DNA from: Ruegeria lacuscaerulensis ITI-1157
GTDB lineage: Bacteria > Pseudomonadota > Alphaproteobacteria > Rhodobacterales > Rhodobacteraceae
Direction: 5' to 3'
Assembly: GCA_000161775.1 (NCBI GenBank)
Contig: GG704595.1
Coordinates: 227,300-270,167, forward strand
Length of the DNA: 42,868 nucleotides
Under the pieces are notes generated by a model. That model worked only from the letters and a program-made list of their open reading frames with translations, was not told the DNA's origin and ran no database searches. Position numbers and translations under genes: made by a program. Position 1 is the stretch's first letter, and each line of letters starts with the position of its first letter. Positions 34,777-42,868 of this stretch are shown one piece after another.

Positions 34777-36072
34777 ATGTCGATTGCCACGCTTTCCATC
34801 ATTCTTCTTGTTCTGCTGTTCGCCTTTCTGGGGTCGGGGCTGTGGGTGGCGTTTTCGCTGCTGGGGGTCGGGATCGCGGCGATGGCGCTGTTCTCCGATG
34901 CGCCGCTGGGGCTGGTCATGGCCACCACCTTGTGGGGGCACAGCAATTCCTGGGCGTTGGCGGCACTGCCGCTGTTCATCTGGATGGGCGAGATCCTGTT
35001 CCGCTCGCGCCTGTCCGAGGACATGTTCACCGGCTTGTCGCCCTGGATGAACCGGCTGCCGGGGCAGTTGCTGCATGTGAACGTCTTTGCCTGCGGGATC
35101 TTTGCGGCTGTGTCGGGGTCGTCTGCGGCTACGGCGGCCACGATCGGCAAGCTGTCGATCCCGGAACTCTCGCGCCGGGGCTACCCCGAGAAGATGATCC
35201 TCGGCACACTGGCCGGCTCGGCCACGCTGGGCCTGCTGATCCCGCCGTCGATCATCCTGATCGTCTATGGCGTGGCGACCGAGCAATCCATCGCCCGTCT
35301 GTTCGTGGCCGGAGTTCTGCCGGGACTGCTGCTAGTGGGGCTGTTCGTGGGCTATGTCGCGATCTGGGCGCTGCTCAACCGCGCGAGCCTGCCCACCGAG
35401 GACATCCGCGCGAGTTTCCCGGAAAAACTGCGTCGCTCGCGCCGACTGGTGCCGGTGATTCTGCTGATCGTCGGTGTGATCGGCTCGATCTATGCCGGGA
35501 TCGCCTCGCCCACGGATGCGGCCGCCGTGGGCGTGGTGTTGGCGCTGCTGCTGTCCTGGCGCGAGGGCACGTTGACCCGCGCCAGTTTCGTTGACGGGCT
35601 TATGGGGGCCACGGTGACCTCGTGCATGATCGCCTTCATCCTTGCTGGGGCCTCGTTCCTGACCGTGGCGATGGGCTTCACCGGCATTCCGCGCGTGCTG
35701 GCTGAATGGATCGGGTCGCTCGGCCTGTCCACCTTCACGCTGTTGGCGGCGCTGACGGTGTTCTTCGTGATCATGGGGTGTTTTCTGGACGGGATCTCGG
35801 TTGTGGTGCTGACGGCTTCGGTCATCATGCCGATGGTGATGCAGGCGGGTATCGACCCGCTGTGGTTCGGGATCTTCCTGGTGATCGTGGTCGAGATGTC
35901 GCAGATCACCCCGCCCGTGGGCTTCAACCTGTTCGTGCTGCAATCGCTGACCGGGCGCGACATCCTGCGGGTGGCCCATGCGGCGCTGCCGTTTTTCTTC
36001 CTGATGATCGTGGCGCTGGCGATCATCGTGGTGTTCCCCGGCATCGTGACCTATCTGCCGAACCAGATGTGA
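34777..36072 (+). CDS. dctM: TRAP transporter large permease subunit DctM-type
   Basis: A 431-residue inner-membrane protein of the DctM family with about twelve hydrophobic segments. Family signatures are present: AAVSGSSAATAATIGKLSIP, LGLLIPPSIILIVYGV, SPTDAAAVG and MSQITPPVGFNLFVLQ. It forms the sodium-coupled transport channel with DctQ and receives ligand from DctP. The stop is 8 bp before pxpB, tying transport to 5-oxoprolinase. Length is normal and no disruption is seen. Confidence 0.94.
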   Translation: MSIATLSIILLVLLFAFLGSGLWVAFSLLGVGIAAMALFSDAPLGLVMATTLWGHSNSWALAALPLFIWMGEILFRSRLSEDMFTGLSPWMNRLPGQLLHVNVFACGIFAAVSGSSAATAATIGKLSIPELSRRGYPEKMILGTLAGSATLGLLIPPSIILIVYGVATEQSIARLFVAGVLPGLLLVGLFVGYVAIWALLNRASLPTEDIRASFPEKLRRSRRLVPVILLIVGVIGSIYAGIASPTDAAAVGVVLALLLSWREGTLTRASFVDGLMGATVTSCMIAFILAGASFLTVAMGFTGIPRVLAEWIGSLGLSTFTLLAALTVFFVIMGCFLDGISVVVLTASVIMPMVMQAGIDPLWFGIFLVIVVEMSQITPPVGFNLFVLQSLTGRDILRVAHAALPFFFLMIVALAIIVVFPGIVTYLPNQM

Positions 36073-36080
36073 CAGGGGCA

Positions 36081-36809
36081 ATGCAGGATTTTCCGATCAT
36101 ACGAACCGCCGGGGTGGACGGGCTGTTGATCAGCTTTGCCGCCGCTCTCAGCGAACCGGCCAACCGCGCTGCGCTGGCCTTTCGCGCCGCGCTCGAGGCG
36201 GAGGGCTGGGCAGGGGTCGAGGAAACCTCGTCCTCGCTGGTGTCGGCCTTCGTCCGGTTCGATCCGCTGCGCCTGACGCATGCCGCGTTGCACCAGCAGG
36301 TGCAGGCGCTGCTGGACCAGCGAGACTGGTACGCGGCCGACTTGCCCGGCGGGCGCAGGTTCTGGCGGGTGCCCACCGTCTTCGGCACGGATCTGGCGCC
36401 GCAGCTGGGGCAGGCGGCGCAGGCGGCGGGCCTGTCCGAGGCCGAGGCGATCCGGTCGCTGTCCCAGGCGCGGGTACGGGTGCAGACCATCGGCTTTGCC
36501 CCCGGCCAGCCTTATCTGGGTGAATTGCCACCCGCCTGGGACATCCCAAGGCAAAAGGAATTGACCCCGCGCGTGCCCGAAGGTGCGCTGGCGGTGGCGC
36601 TGCGGCAGCTTGTGCTGTTTTCGGTCACCACGCCGACCGGATGGCAGCATGTGGGCCAGACCGCCATCCGCCTGTTCCAGCCGGATGTTCCCGAACCCTT
36701 CCTTTTGCGCCCCGGGGATGAGGTGCAGTTCACGACCACCGACACGGAAACGCTGGCGCGGATGCGCAGCGATCCGCGCGGCGGCGCCAGTTGCGAGGCG
36801 CTGGCATGA
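36081..36809 (+). CDS. pxpB: 5-oxoprolinase subunit PxpB (KipI-like)
   Basis: A 242-residue protein of the KipI/PxpB family, with the characteristic VQTIGFAPGQPYLGELP and RVPEGALAVALRQLVLFSVTTPTGWQHVGQT segments (the second quoted only in its family context, residues ~165-190). With PxpC and PxpA it makes the ATP-dependent prokaryotic 5-oxoprolinase that opens 5-oxoproline to glutamate. AGGGGC precedes the ATG at 36081, and its stop overlaps the pxpC start (ATGA). Confidence 0.92.
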   Translation: MQDFPIIRTAGVDGLLISFAAALSEPANRAALAFRAALEAEGWAGVEETSSSLVSAFVRFDPLRLTHAALHQQVQALLDQRDWYAADLPGGRRFWRVPTVFGTDLAPQLGQAAQAAGLSEAEAIRSLSQARVRVQTIGFAPGQPYLGELPPAWDIPRQKELTPRVPEGALAVALRQLVLFSVTTPTGWQHVGQTAIRLFQPDVPEPFLLRPGDEVQFTTTDTETLARMRSDPRGGASCEALA

Positions 36810-37822
36810 GCGCGCATCTGACCATTTTGCGCGCCGGGCCCGGCCTGACGGTGCAGGACCTGGGGCGGCCCGGATATCTGGACATGGGCCTGTCGCGCGG
36901 TGGCGCTGTGGACCGGCTTGCATTGGCCGAAGGCGCGGCGTTGCTGGGACAGCCCGACAGTCTTGCCGCCGTGGAAATGGCCGGGACGGGCGGCGAATTT
37001 CAGGCCGATCAGGACCTGCGCATTGCCTTGACTGGCGCGCGGATGCGGGCGCAGATCAACGGCGCGACGGCGGTCTGGAACGCCTCTCACCTGCTGCCCG
37101 CGGGCGCCCGGCTCAGCATCGGGCCGGCCGTGGCCGGCAGCTATGGTTATCTCAGCGTCGGCGGCGGGGTGCTGGGCGACCCGGTTCTTGGTGCCCGTTC
37201 GGCGCATCTGACGGCGGGGATCGGTGCTCTGCTGACGGCAGGAGACCGGCTGGCGATCGGCCCGGACGCGGGCGGCGCAACCGGAATGACCTTCGACCCC
37301 GAGGACCGGTTCTCGGGCGGGGAGATCCGAATCGTGGCCAGCTTCCAGACGGATCTGTTCGCGCCCGACGAATTGGAGCGGCTGCAAGCCACCGTTTTCC
37401 GCCGCGATGCGCGCGCCAACCGAATGGGCGTGCGGCTGGAAAGCGACGGTCCGGGCTTTCATGTCTCGGGCGGGCGCAGCGTTCTGTCGGAAACCATCGT
37501 GCCAGGTGACATCCAGGTCACCGGTGACGGCACGCCCTTCGTGCTGTTGGCCGAGTGCCAGACAACCGGCGGCTATCCCCGCATCGGCACCGTTCTGCCC
37601 TGCGACCTGCCCAAGGTGGCGCAGGCCCCGGCCGGGGCCGACTTGCGGTTCCGCTTCGTGTCGCTGGACGAGGGGGTGGCCGCCGAGCGCGCCGCGGCCC
37701 AGGCCCGCGCCGCGCTGCCTCGGGCGCTGCGCCCGCTGATCCGTGATCCGCGCAGCATGTCCGACCTGCTATCCTATCAACTGATCAGCGGCGCCATCGC
37801 CCGCGAAGAAGACGTTTTGTAG
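36806..37822 (+). CDS. pxpC: 5-oxoprolinase subunit PxpC (KipA-like)
   Basis: A 338-residue member of the KipA / biotin-dependent-carboxyltransferase-like family. It begins LTILRAGPGLTVQDLGRPGY and shows GLSRGGAVDRLAL, GSYGYLSVGGGV, and the C-terminal ECQTTGGYPRIGTVLPCDLP. It pairs with PxpB as the ATP-dependent part of 5-oxoprolinase. Its ATG at 36806 lies in a 4-bp ATGA overlap with pxpB, indicating coupling; 16 bp separate it from pxpA. Confidence 0.93.
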   Translation: MSAHLTILRAGPGLTVQDLGRPGYLDMGLSRGGAVDRLALAEGAALLGQPDSLAAVEMAGTGGEFQADQDLRIALTGARMRAQINGATAVWNASHLLPAGARLSIGPAVAGSYGYLSVGGGVLGDPVLGARSAHLTAGIGALLTAGDRLAIGPDAGGATGMTFDPEDRFSGGEIRIVASFQTDLFAPDELERLQATVFRRDARANRMGVRLESDGPGFHVSGGRSVLSETIVPGDIQVTGDGTPFVLLAECQTTGGYPRIGTVLPCDLPKVAQAPAGADLRFRFVSLDEGVAAERAAAQARAALPRALRPLIRDPRSMSDLLSYQLISGAIAREEDVL

Positions 37823-37838
37823 AAAAGGAGCCTGTGCC

Positions 37839-38612
37839 ATGGCACACCAAGTCGATCTGAACGCCGATATGGGCGAAAGCTTTGGCCCCTGGAAAATGGG
37901 CGATGACGCGGCGCTGCTGAAGATCGTGACGTCGGCCAACGTGGCCTGCGGGTTTCATGCGGGTGATTGGGACGTGATGGCCACGACGATGGCGCAGGCG
38001 GTCGAAAACGGCGTGGGCATCGGCGCGCATCCCGGTTTTGCCGATCTGCACGGCTTTGGGCGTCAGCGGATGAACTACCCTTTGCCGTCGCTGCAGAACC
38101 TGATCCGCTATCAGGTCGGCGCGGCGCAGGCGATGGCACGGGCAGCCGGCGGGCAGGTGCGCCATCTGAAGCTGCACGGCGCGCTGGCCAACATGGCCTC
38201 CGAAGACGAAGCCATGGCGCGGGCCTGCTACGAGGCGGCGTTGTCGGTGGCCCCCGATCTTATCATCATGGTTCTGGCCGGAACCGCCCAGCAACGCGCC
38301 GCGCGCGATCTGGGCTGTCCGGTGGCCTGCGAAATCTTTGCCGACCGCGCCTACAACGATGACGCCACTCTGGTCGACCGTAGCCTGCCAGGCGCGGTGA
38401 TCCATGACCCCGACCGTGCTGCCGCGCGCATGGTCGAGATGGTCAAGGCCGGGGCGATCATCACCGAAAGCGGCAAGCATATCCCGACCCGCATCGACAC
38501 GATCTGCCTGCATGGAGACACACCGAGGGCTGTCAAAATTGCAGCGGAAGTGCGTTGCGCACTGCAGGACAGCGGGGTCAGTTTGGCGCAGTTTCCCGGC
38601 GGGCCTGCCTGA
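37839..38612 (+). CDS. pxpA: 5-oxoprolinase subunit PxpA (LamB/YcsF family)
   Basis: A 257-residue LamB/YcsF-family protein with VDLNADMGESFGPWKMGDD at the N-terminus, ANVACGFHAGD, GIGAHPGFADLHGFGR, and VRHLKLHGALANM, which carry the conserved Asp/His residues. It catalyses 5-oxoproline hydrolysis together with PxpBC. AAAAGGAG precedes the ATG. Last gene of the dctPQM-pxpBCA operon. Confidence 0.95.
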   Translation: MAHQVDLNADMGESFGPWKMGDDAALLKIVTSANVACGFHAGDWDVMATTMAQAVENGVGIGAHPGFADLHGFGRQRMNYPLPSLQNLIRYQVGAAQAMARAAGGQVRHLKLHGALANMASEDEAMARACYEAALSVAPDLIIMVLAGTAQQRAARDLGCPVACEIFADRAYNDDATLVDRSLPGAVIHDPDRAAARMVEMVKAGAIITESGKHIPTRIDTICLHGDTPRAVKIAAEVRCALQDSGVSLAQFPGGPA

Positions 38613-38710
38613 CGTTGCTGTTCTTTCTCCGGGCATTGGCTCATAGTCGGTCACACCTTTGCTTTGCCGCCAAAAGCTGCAATTGAAGCCGCGTCAGGAT
38701 GGGGATGGGC

Positions 38711-40159
38711 ATGTTTCTGGGAATCGATCTTGGAACTTCGGGCGTGAAAGCGATCCTTGTGGACGCTCACCAACGGGTATTGGCCGAAGGTCATGCAGCG
38801 CTTCAGGTCAATCGCCCTCATCCCGGTTGGTCGGAGCAAAACCCGGACGACTGGATCGCCGCGTGCGAAACGGCCGTGAACCAGGTGCGGCAGGCGGTCC
38901 CTTTGGAATTCAGCGGGCTTGCGGCCATCGGGGTATCTGGGCAGATGCATGGCGCAACCCTGTTGGACGCGCAGGACCGGCCGTTGCGGCAGTGTATCCT
39001 GTGGAACGATGGGCGGGCGGCAGAGGAATGCGCCGAGCTGGAGGCCCGCGCCGATTTTCGAGGCATTGGCGGGAATATCGTGATGGCCGGGTTTACGGCA
39101 CCGAAACTGGCTTGGGTGGCCAGGCATGAACCCGAAATTCTTGCTGCAACCTGCAAGATTCTGCTGCCCAAGGACTATGTGAACCTGTGGCTGACCGGAG
39201 ATTACGTCAGCGACATGTCCGATGCCTCTGGCACGTTGTGGCTGGATGTCCGCAACCGGCGGTGGTCGGACGAGTTGTTGCAGGCCACGGGGTTGAACAT
39301 CTCGCAGGTTCCGCGGCTCGTCGAGGGCTCTGAACCGGCCGGGTTTCTCCGCGCGGAGCTGGCGCAACGTTGGGGGGTTGGTAAGGTGACCGTGGCAGGA
39401 GGCGCCGGGGACAACGCCGCCACGGCCTGCGGGTTGGGGGTGCTTCAACCGGGGCAGGGGTTCCTGTCATTGGGCACGTCCGGCGTGCTGTTCTGTGCGA
39501 CCGATCGCTTCCTGCCCAATACCGGGCAGGCGGTGCATGCGTTTTGCCATGCGTTGCCGGACAGTTGGCACCAGATGGGTGTGATCCTGTCAGCGACTGA
39601 TAGCCTCAACTGGCTTGCCGGGATCGCCGGGCAGTCACCCGCTGCGCTGTCGCGCATGGTGTCGCAAGATGCACAGGGGCCGGCCCCGGCGATCTTCCTT
39701 CCTTACCTGTCCGGCGAACGTACGCCGCACAATGCTCCTGACATGGCGGGCGCCTTTGTGGGGCTGCGACGCGACCACGGTCTGCCCGAGATCGTGCACG
39801 CCGTGATGGACGGTGTGGCTTTTGCCTTTGCCGATTGCGCCGACGCCCTGCGGCAGGGCGGGTCCTGTCCCGAGGACGTCTGGGTCGCGGGAGGCGGCAG
39901 TCGGTCACGGCGCTGGCTGGAGATCATCTCGGCCTGCACAGGCCTGCGGTTGATGATCCCGGCAACAGGAGAGAAAGGGGCGGCGCTGGGGGCGGCCCGA
40001 CTGGCACAATGGTCCACCGGCATGCTGCCCGATACGACCGACAAGGCTGATGCTCCGGTTGAAACCATCGAGGCCGATCCCGAAATGAGGCACCGGTATC
40101 AAGCGAGGCTGGCGGACTTTCGACGTTTGGCTGGAGTCGGTCGGCGAGCGTCGGTCTAG
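38711..40159 (+). CDS. xylB: Xylulokinase-like FGGY sugar kinase
   Basis: A 482-residue FGGY-family kinase, best matching XylB: FLGIDLGTSGVKAILVD at the N-terminus, GVSGQMHGATLLD, LWNDGRAAEEC, and GGGSRSRRWLEI in the second ATPase domain. It would phosphorylate D-xylulose or a related ketose/polyol product. Three in-frame ATGs exist (38699, 38705, 38711); I take the last because XylB proteins begin directly at this motif and GGGG lies 6 nt upstream. It converges with the lacI-type gene 15 bp away, which suggests shared control with the ugp-type transporter. It is on the same strand as pxpA but 98 bp further on. Confidence 0.88.
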   Translation: MFLGIDLGTSGVKAILVDAHQRVLAEGHAALQVNRPHPGWSEQNPDDWIAACETAVNQVRQAVPLEFSGLAAIGVSGQMHGATLLDAQDRPLRQCILWNDGRAAEECAELEARADFRGIGGNIVMAGFTAPKLAWVARHEPEILAATCKILLPKDYVNLWLTGDYVSDMSDASGTLWLDVRNRRWSDELLQATGLNISQVPRLVEGSEPAGFLRAELAQRWGVGKVTVAGGAGDNAATACGLGVLQPGQGFLSLGTSGVLFCATDRFLPNTGQAVHAFCHALPDSWHQMGVILSATDSLNWLAGIAGQSPAALSRMVSQDAQGPAPAIFLPYLSGERTPHNAPDMAGAFVGLRRDHGLPEIVHAVMDGVAFAFADCADALRQGGSCPEDVWVAGGGSRSRRWLEIISACTGLRLMIPATGEKGAALGAARLAQWSTGMLPDTTDKADAPVETIEADPEMRHRYQARLADFRRLAGVGRRASV

Positions 40160-40174
40160 TCGTACCTGTCGGGC

Positions 40175-41188
40175 TCAGTGGGTGCCGCGTTCGATGATGA
40201 CCGCGTCGATCGAGATGCTTTCCCCGGGCTTGCCCGGGTCGGCCAGGCGCTTTTCCAGAAGTCGGATGATCGCTCCGACGGCGGGTTCGATCGGGTTGCG
40301 AACGGTCGTCAGATTGAAGATCGGCCATTCCGCCATGGCGATGTCGTCAAATCCGACCACCGCCACATCGCCCGGAACATCCAGCGACAGATCCCGCGCC
40401 GCAGAAAGCGCTCCGATGGCTGTCGCGTCGTTGGCACAGACGAGTGCATCCAGATCATTTTCTCGCAGCAGCCTACGTGCGGCGGCCGCACCGACCTCGA
40501 CGGTATAGTCGCCGGTGGCTTCTGCGATCGGGCGCAGTCCGGCCTCGTCAAGGGCACCCAAAACCCCGGCGCGGCGTTGCGCCGAAGAATAGAATTCGGG
40601 CGGCCCCCCCAGAAATCCGAACCTGCTGCGCCCGCGTGCGATCAGCAGGCGGGTCATCTCGCGCAGACCTTCCGCGTTCCTGCAGCACACGTTGTCTACC
40701 CTGGGGGCCGAGACCGGCCGACCCGAGGAAATCATCGGGATGCCCGCGCGGGCGCAGTGTTCGACAATTTCGGGGGCCATGCTGCCGCCGCGCAGGATCA
40801 GCGCATCCAGCGGATAGCGCATCAGCTCTTCAACCGCCGAATTCGCGCTTTTGTCTGTGCCATCGATCAAAATCGGCCACTTGCGAATCGCATTCAGAGA
40901 GCGGGCAAGGCATCCCATGAAAGCCGCGTCATACGGGTTGCGCATGCTGCCCACGAATACCGCCACCAGATTGGATCGCCCCTCTTTCAGACCGACGGCC
41001 AGCGCATTGGGCTGATACCCTGCCTCGGCCGCGATCTTCAGGATCCGGTGTCGTTTTTCCGCGCTCAGATAGGCTCCGGGGGAAAAGGCGCGTGAGACCG
41101 CCGATCGCGATACGCCGGCCAGATCCGCGATGGTCTGGGCCGTCACGCGCCGGTGGCGCTTGGATTGGCTGCCGTTCTGATCCGTCAT
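40175..41188 (-). CDS. LacI-family transcriptional regulator
   Basis: A 337-residue regulator. The N-terminal helix-turn-helix and hinge are VTAQTIADLAGVSRSAVSRA through EKRHRILKIAAEAGYQPN, followed by a periplasmic-binding-type effector domain (LVAVFVGSMRNPYDAAFM in part; ALVCANDATAIGALSAA; VAVVGFDDIAMAEW; LTTVRNP). It is divergent from the ugpB-type gene and convergent with xylB, so its effector is probably a sugar or polyol taken up by the transporter. The upstream start ATG at 41188 has no strong ribosome site. Confidence 0.92.
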   Translation of the reverse strand: MTDQNGSQSKRHRRVTAQTIADLAGVSRSAVSRAFSPGAYLSAEKRHRILKIAAEAGYQPNALAVGLKEGRSNLVAVFVGSMRNPYDAAFMGCLARSLNAIRKWPILIDGTDKSANSAVEELMRYPLDALILRGGSMAPEIVEHCARAGIPMISSGRPVSAPRVDNVCCRNAEGLREMTRLLIARGRSRFGFLGGPPEFYSSAQRRAGVLGALDEAGLRPIAEATGDYTVEVGAAAARRLLRENDLDALVCANDATAIGALSAARDLSLDVPGDVAVVGFDDIAMAEWPIFNLTTVRNPIEPAVGAIIRLLEKRLADPGKPGESISIDAVIIERGTH

Positions 41189-41208
41189 GGCATATCAGTC
41201 CAATTTAG

Positions 41209-41245
41209 TTGACTGGCTTGTCAATAATACATTGAAATGAGTCAA
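41209..41245. promoter_or_regulatory. Two TTGA/TCAA inverted repeats upstream of lacI-type gene
   Basis: TTGACTGGCTTGTCAA (41209-41224) and TTGAAATGAGTCAA (41232-41245) are inverted repeats in the divergent promoter region. They could be promoter elements or operator half-sites. Confidence 0.35.
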
Positions 41246-41278
41246 ATCTTTCACCAAAGTGTCACGGTTAGAAGCTAG

Positions 41279-41292
41279 TGAACACGTGTGCA
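41279..41292. promoter_or_regulatory. Candidate LacI-type operator before ugpB
   Basis: TGAACACGTGTGCA, palindromic at 12 of 14 positions with a central CG, as typical of LacI-family operators. It sits between the divergent regulator and transporter genes. Confidence 0.45.
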
Positions 41293-41409
41293 CATTCGCC
41301 GGGGGGTTTGAATCTTGGGCGGCTGCAGCGCGTTTCACAGGGCATTGCCCCTATTGCTTCCTGGGCCTTGCCCTTCCCGAACGGGTACAACGATAACCGG
41401 AGGAACATC

Positions 41410-42717
41410 ATGAAGAATTTCAAAATGGGCGCCTCGGCCGCCGCGATCGCGTTGATGGCGAATACCGCCATGGCCGAGGTCGAAATCACCTGGTGGCACG
41501 CCATGGGCGGCGCCCTGGGAGATACCGTCAACCAGATCGCCGAGGATTTCAACGCCTCGCAGGACGACTACAAGATCACTCCGGTCTTCAAGGGGACCTA
41601 CGAAGAGACGCTGACCGCCGGCATCGCAGCTTTCCGCGCGGGTGAGCAGCCCAACATCCTGCAGGTGTTCGACGCGGGCGCCGCCACCGTGATCGGTGCC
41701 AAGGGCGCGACCGTTCCGGTGCAGGACCTGCTGGAACAGAACGGCGTGGACTTCAATATCGAGGATTACATCTCGGGCGTGCGCTATTTCTACGCCGACA
41801 GCGACGGCAAGATGATCGGCATGCCGTTCAACTCGTCCTCGCCCATCATGTATTACAACGTGGACGCGCTGGAAAAGGCCGGCGTGACCCCGCCGAAAAC
41901 CTGGGAAGAGTTCCAGACCGTGACCGCGCCGGCGCTGAAAGAGGCCGGTTATATCGGTCTGTCGCAGTCGCACCTGCCGTGGATCTTCACCGAGAACTTC
42001 CATTCGCGCCACGACCTGCCTTTCGCCACCAACGACAACGGCTATGAGGGCGCCGAAGGCACCAAGATCCTGGTCAACAACGACGCGATGAAGGCCCATT
42101 TCACCGCCGTCAAGGACTGGAAGGACAAGGGTTTCTTCGAGTGGTACGGCACCGGCTGGAGCGACAACCAGACCCCGTTCGAAGAAGGCAAGGTCGCCAT
42201 CTGGCTGGGGTCGTCCGGGTCGTTCGGCGGCCTGTCCAAGAAAGGCCTGCCGTTTGAATTCTCGGCCACCTTCCTGCCCTATTGGGAAGCCGTGACGAAA
42301 GAGCCCAAGCAGACCTTCATCGGCGGCGCGGCCCTGTTTGCCATGGCCGGCAAGAGCGACGAGGAAAACAAGGCCACGGCCGCGTTCTTCGAATTCCTGA
42401 CCAAGCCGGAAACCCAGTACATGTGGCACCGCGAGACGGGCTATGTTCCGATCACCACCGCAGCCTATGAAATGGCCAAGGCCGATGGACACTATGAGAA
42501 GTTCCCGGCAGCCGAGGTCGGCATCAAGCAGCTGTCGCTGCCCGCCGGTGAACACACCAAAGGCTATCGCATGGGTTTCTACGTCCAGATCCGCGACGTG
42601 ATGAACCGTGAATACGGCCGCATCCTGACCGGCGAGACCTCGGTCGTGGACGCGTTCAACAACATCGAAACCGAAGCCAACGCCCTGTTGGAGCGGTTCG
42701 CAAAAACCCAGAACTGA
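41410..42717 (+). CDS. ugpB: UgpB-like ABC transporter solute-binding protein
   Basis: A 435-residue periplasmic protein (family-1 binding proteins of this type are ~435-440). The signal peptide MKNFKMGASAAAIALMANTA ends near AMA|EVE. ITWWHAMGGALGDTVNQIA, FKGTYEETLTAGIAAFRAGE and PNILQVFDAGAATVIGAKGA are UgpB-like. The ATG at 41410 has GGAGG upstream. Known UgpB binds sn-glycerol-3-phosphate, but the LacI regulator and sugar kinase next door make a sugar or polyol ligand equally plausible. A hairpin separates it from the permease gene. Confidence 0.88.
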   Translation: MKNFKMGASAAAIALMANTAMAEVEITWWHAMGGALGDTVNQIAEDFNASQDDYKITPVFKGTYEETLTAGIAAFRAGEQPNILQVFDAGAATVIGAKGATVPVQDLLEQNGVDFNIEDYISGVRYFYADSDGKMIGMPFNSSSPIMYYNVDALEKAGVTPPKTWEEFQTVTAPALKEAGYIGLSQSHLPWIFTENFHSRHDLPFATNDNGYEGAEGTKILVNNDAMKAHFTAVKDWKDKGFFEWYGTGWSDNQTPFEEGKVAIWLGSSGSFGGLSKKGLPFEFSATFLPYWEAVTKEPKQTFIGGAALFAMAGKSDEENKATAAFFEFLTKPETQYMWHRETGYVPITTAAYEMAKADGHYEKFPAAEVGIKQLSLPAGEHTKGYRMGFYVQIRDVMNREYGRILTGETSVVDAFNNIETEANALLERFAKTQN

Positions 42718-42738
42718 TCCGCTTCTTGGCGAAACGGG

Positions 42739-42759
42739 CGGCCGCAGGCTATGCGGCCG
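42739..42759 (+). terminator. Hairpin between ugpB and ugpA
   Basis: Arms CGGCCGCA and TGCGGCCG with a 5-nt loop and no T-run. Probably limits read-through so the binding protein is made in excess. Confidence 0.5.
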
Positions 42760-42781
42760 TCCTCCGTTGTACGGAGAATTC

Positions 42782-42868
42782 ATGAAACGCGCTGGTTTTA
42801 CCACCCGCTGGCTGCCGATCCTGCTGCTGATGCCGCAGTTGGTGATCATCGCGGTCTTTTTCTATTGG
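42782..42868 (+). CDS. ugpA: ABC transporter permease, N-terminal fragment (UgpA-like)
   Basis: The first 29 codons only, reading MKRAGFTTRWLPILLLMPQL and on into a first transmembrane helix, cut by the window end. ACGGAGAATTC precedes the ATG. Position after ugpB and the N-terminus fit a UgpA-type permease. Confidence 0.7.
   Translation, partial: MKRAGFTTRWLPILLLMPQLVIIAVFFYW

Noticed and set aside
41335..42849. Minus-strand open frame of ~504 codons opposite ugpB
   Set aside because: Shadow of a clear solute-binding protein with signal peptide and ribosome site.

Overview
The window looks like an extrachromosomal replicon (large plasmid or chromid) of a Rhodobacterales/Roseobacter-group alphaproteobacterium. 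It could also be a chromosomal segment into which such a replicon has integrated. The case rests on a Rep_3-type initiator with a divergent parAB pair, high G+C, abundant TRAP/ABC uptake genes, a monomeric NADP isocitrate dehydrogenase, and alphaproteobacterial-style small operons. I ran no database searches; every family call is from reading motifs.

Layout. 25-4400: a large HExxH metalloprotease, a two-helix membrane protein and a degenerate IS3-type transposase. 4386-8716: a replication/partition module (parB, parA, origin with iterons and a DnaA box, rep) containing four copies of a 15-bp palindrome, GTTTCG-N3-CGAAAC, the likely parS sites. 8722-13539: two housekeeping-type genes, tex and icd, directly beside rep.

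13866-29871: a 16-kb block of co-directional minus-strand genes that I do not recognise as any named system. In order of transcription it encodes an unknown protein, a long and a short dynamin-like GTPase, a roadblock/LC7-like protein, a second unknown protein, a second long/short GTPase pair, a membrane Ser/Thr kinase with a PDZ-like periplasmic end, an FHA protein, a PP2C phosphatase, and two secreted LysM + solute-binding proteins. It ends at a clear intrinsic terminator. The gene content suggests an envelope-sensing phospho-signalling circuit coupled to membrane-remodelling GTPases. This is the best candidate for an undescribed system in the window.

30602-32997: tRNA-Leu(UAG), a methyltransferase/TupA-like ATP-grasp pair (surface polysaccharide type) and a MarR-like regulator. 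33180-38612: a TRAP transporter (dctPQM) in one operon with 5-oxoprolinase pxpBCA, probably uptake and hydrolysis of 5-oxoproline or a similar lactam. 38711-42868: xylulokinase-like sugar kinase, a LacI regulator, and a divergent ugpB-ugpA ABC uptake operon cut by the window edge.
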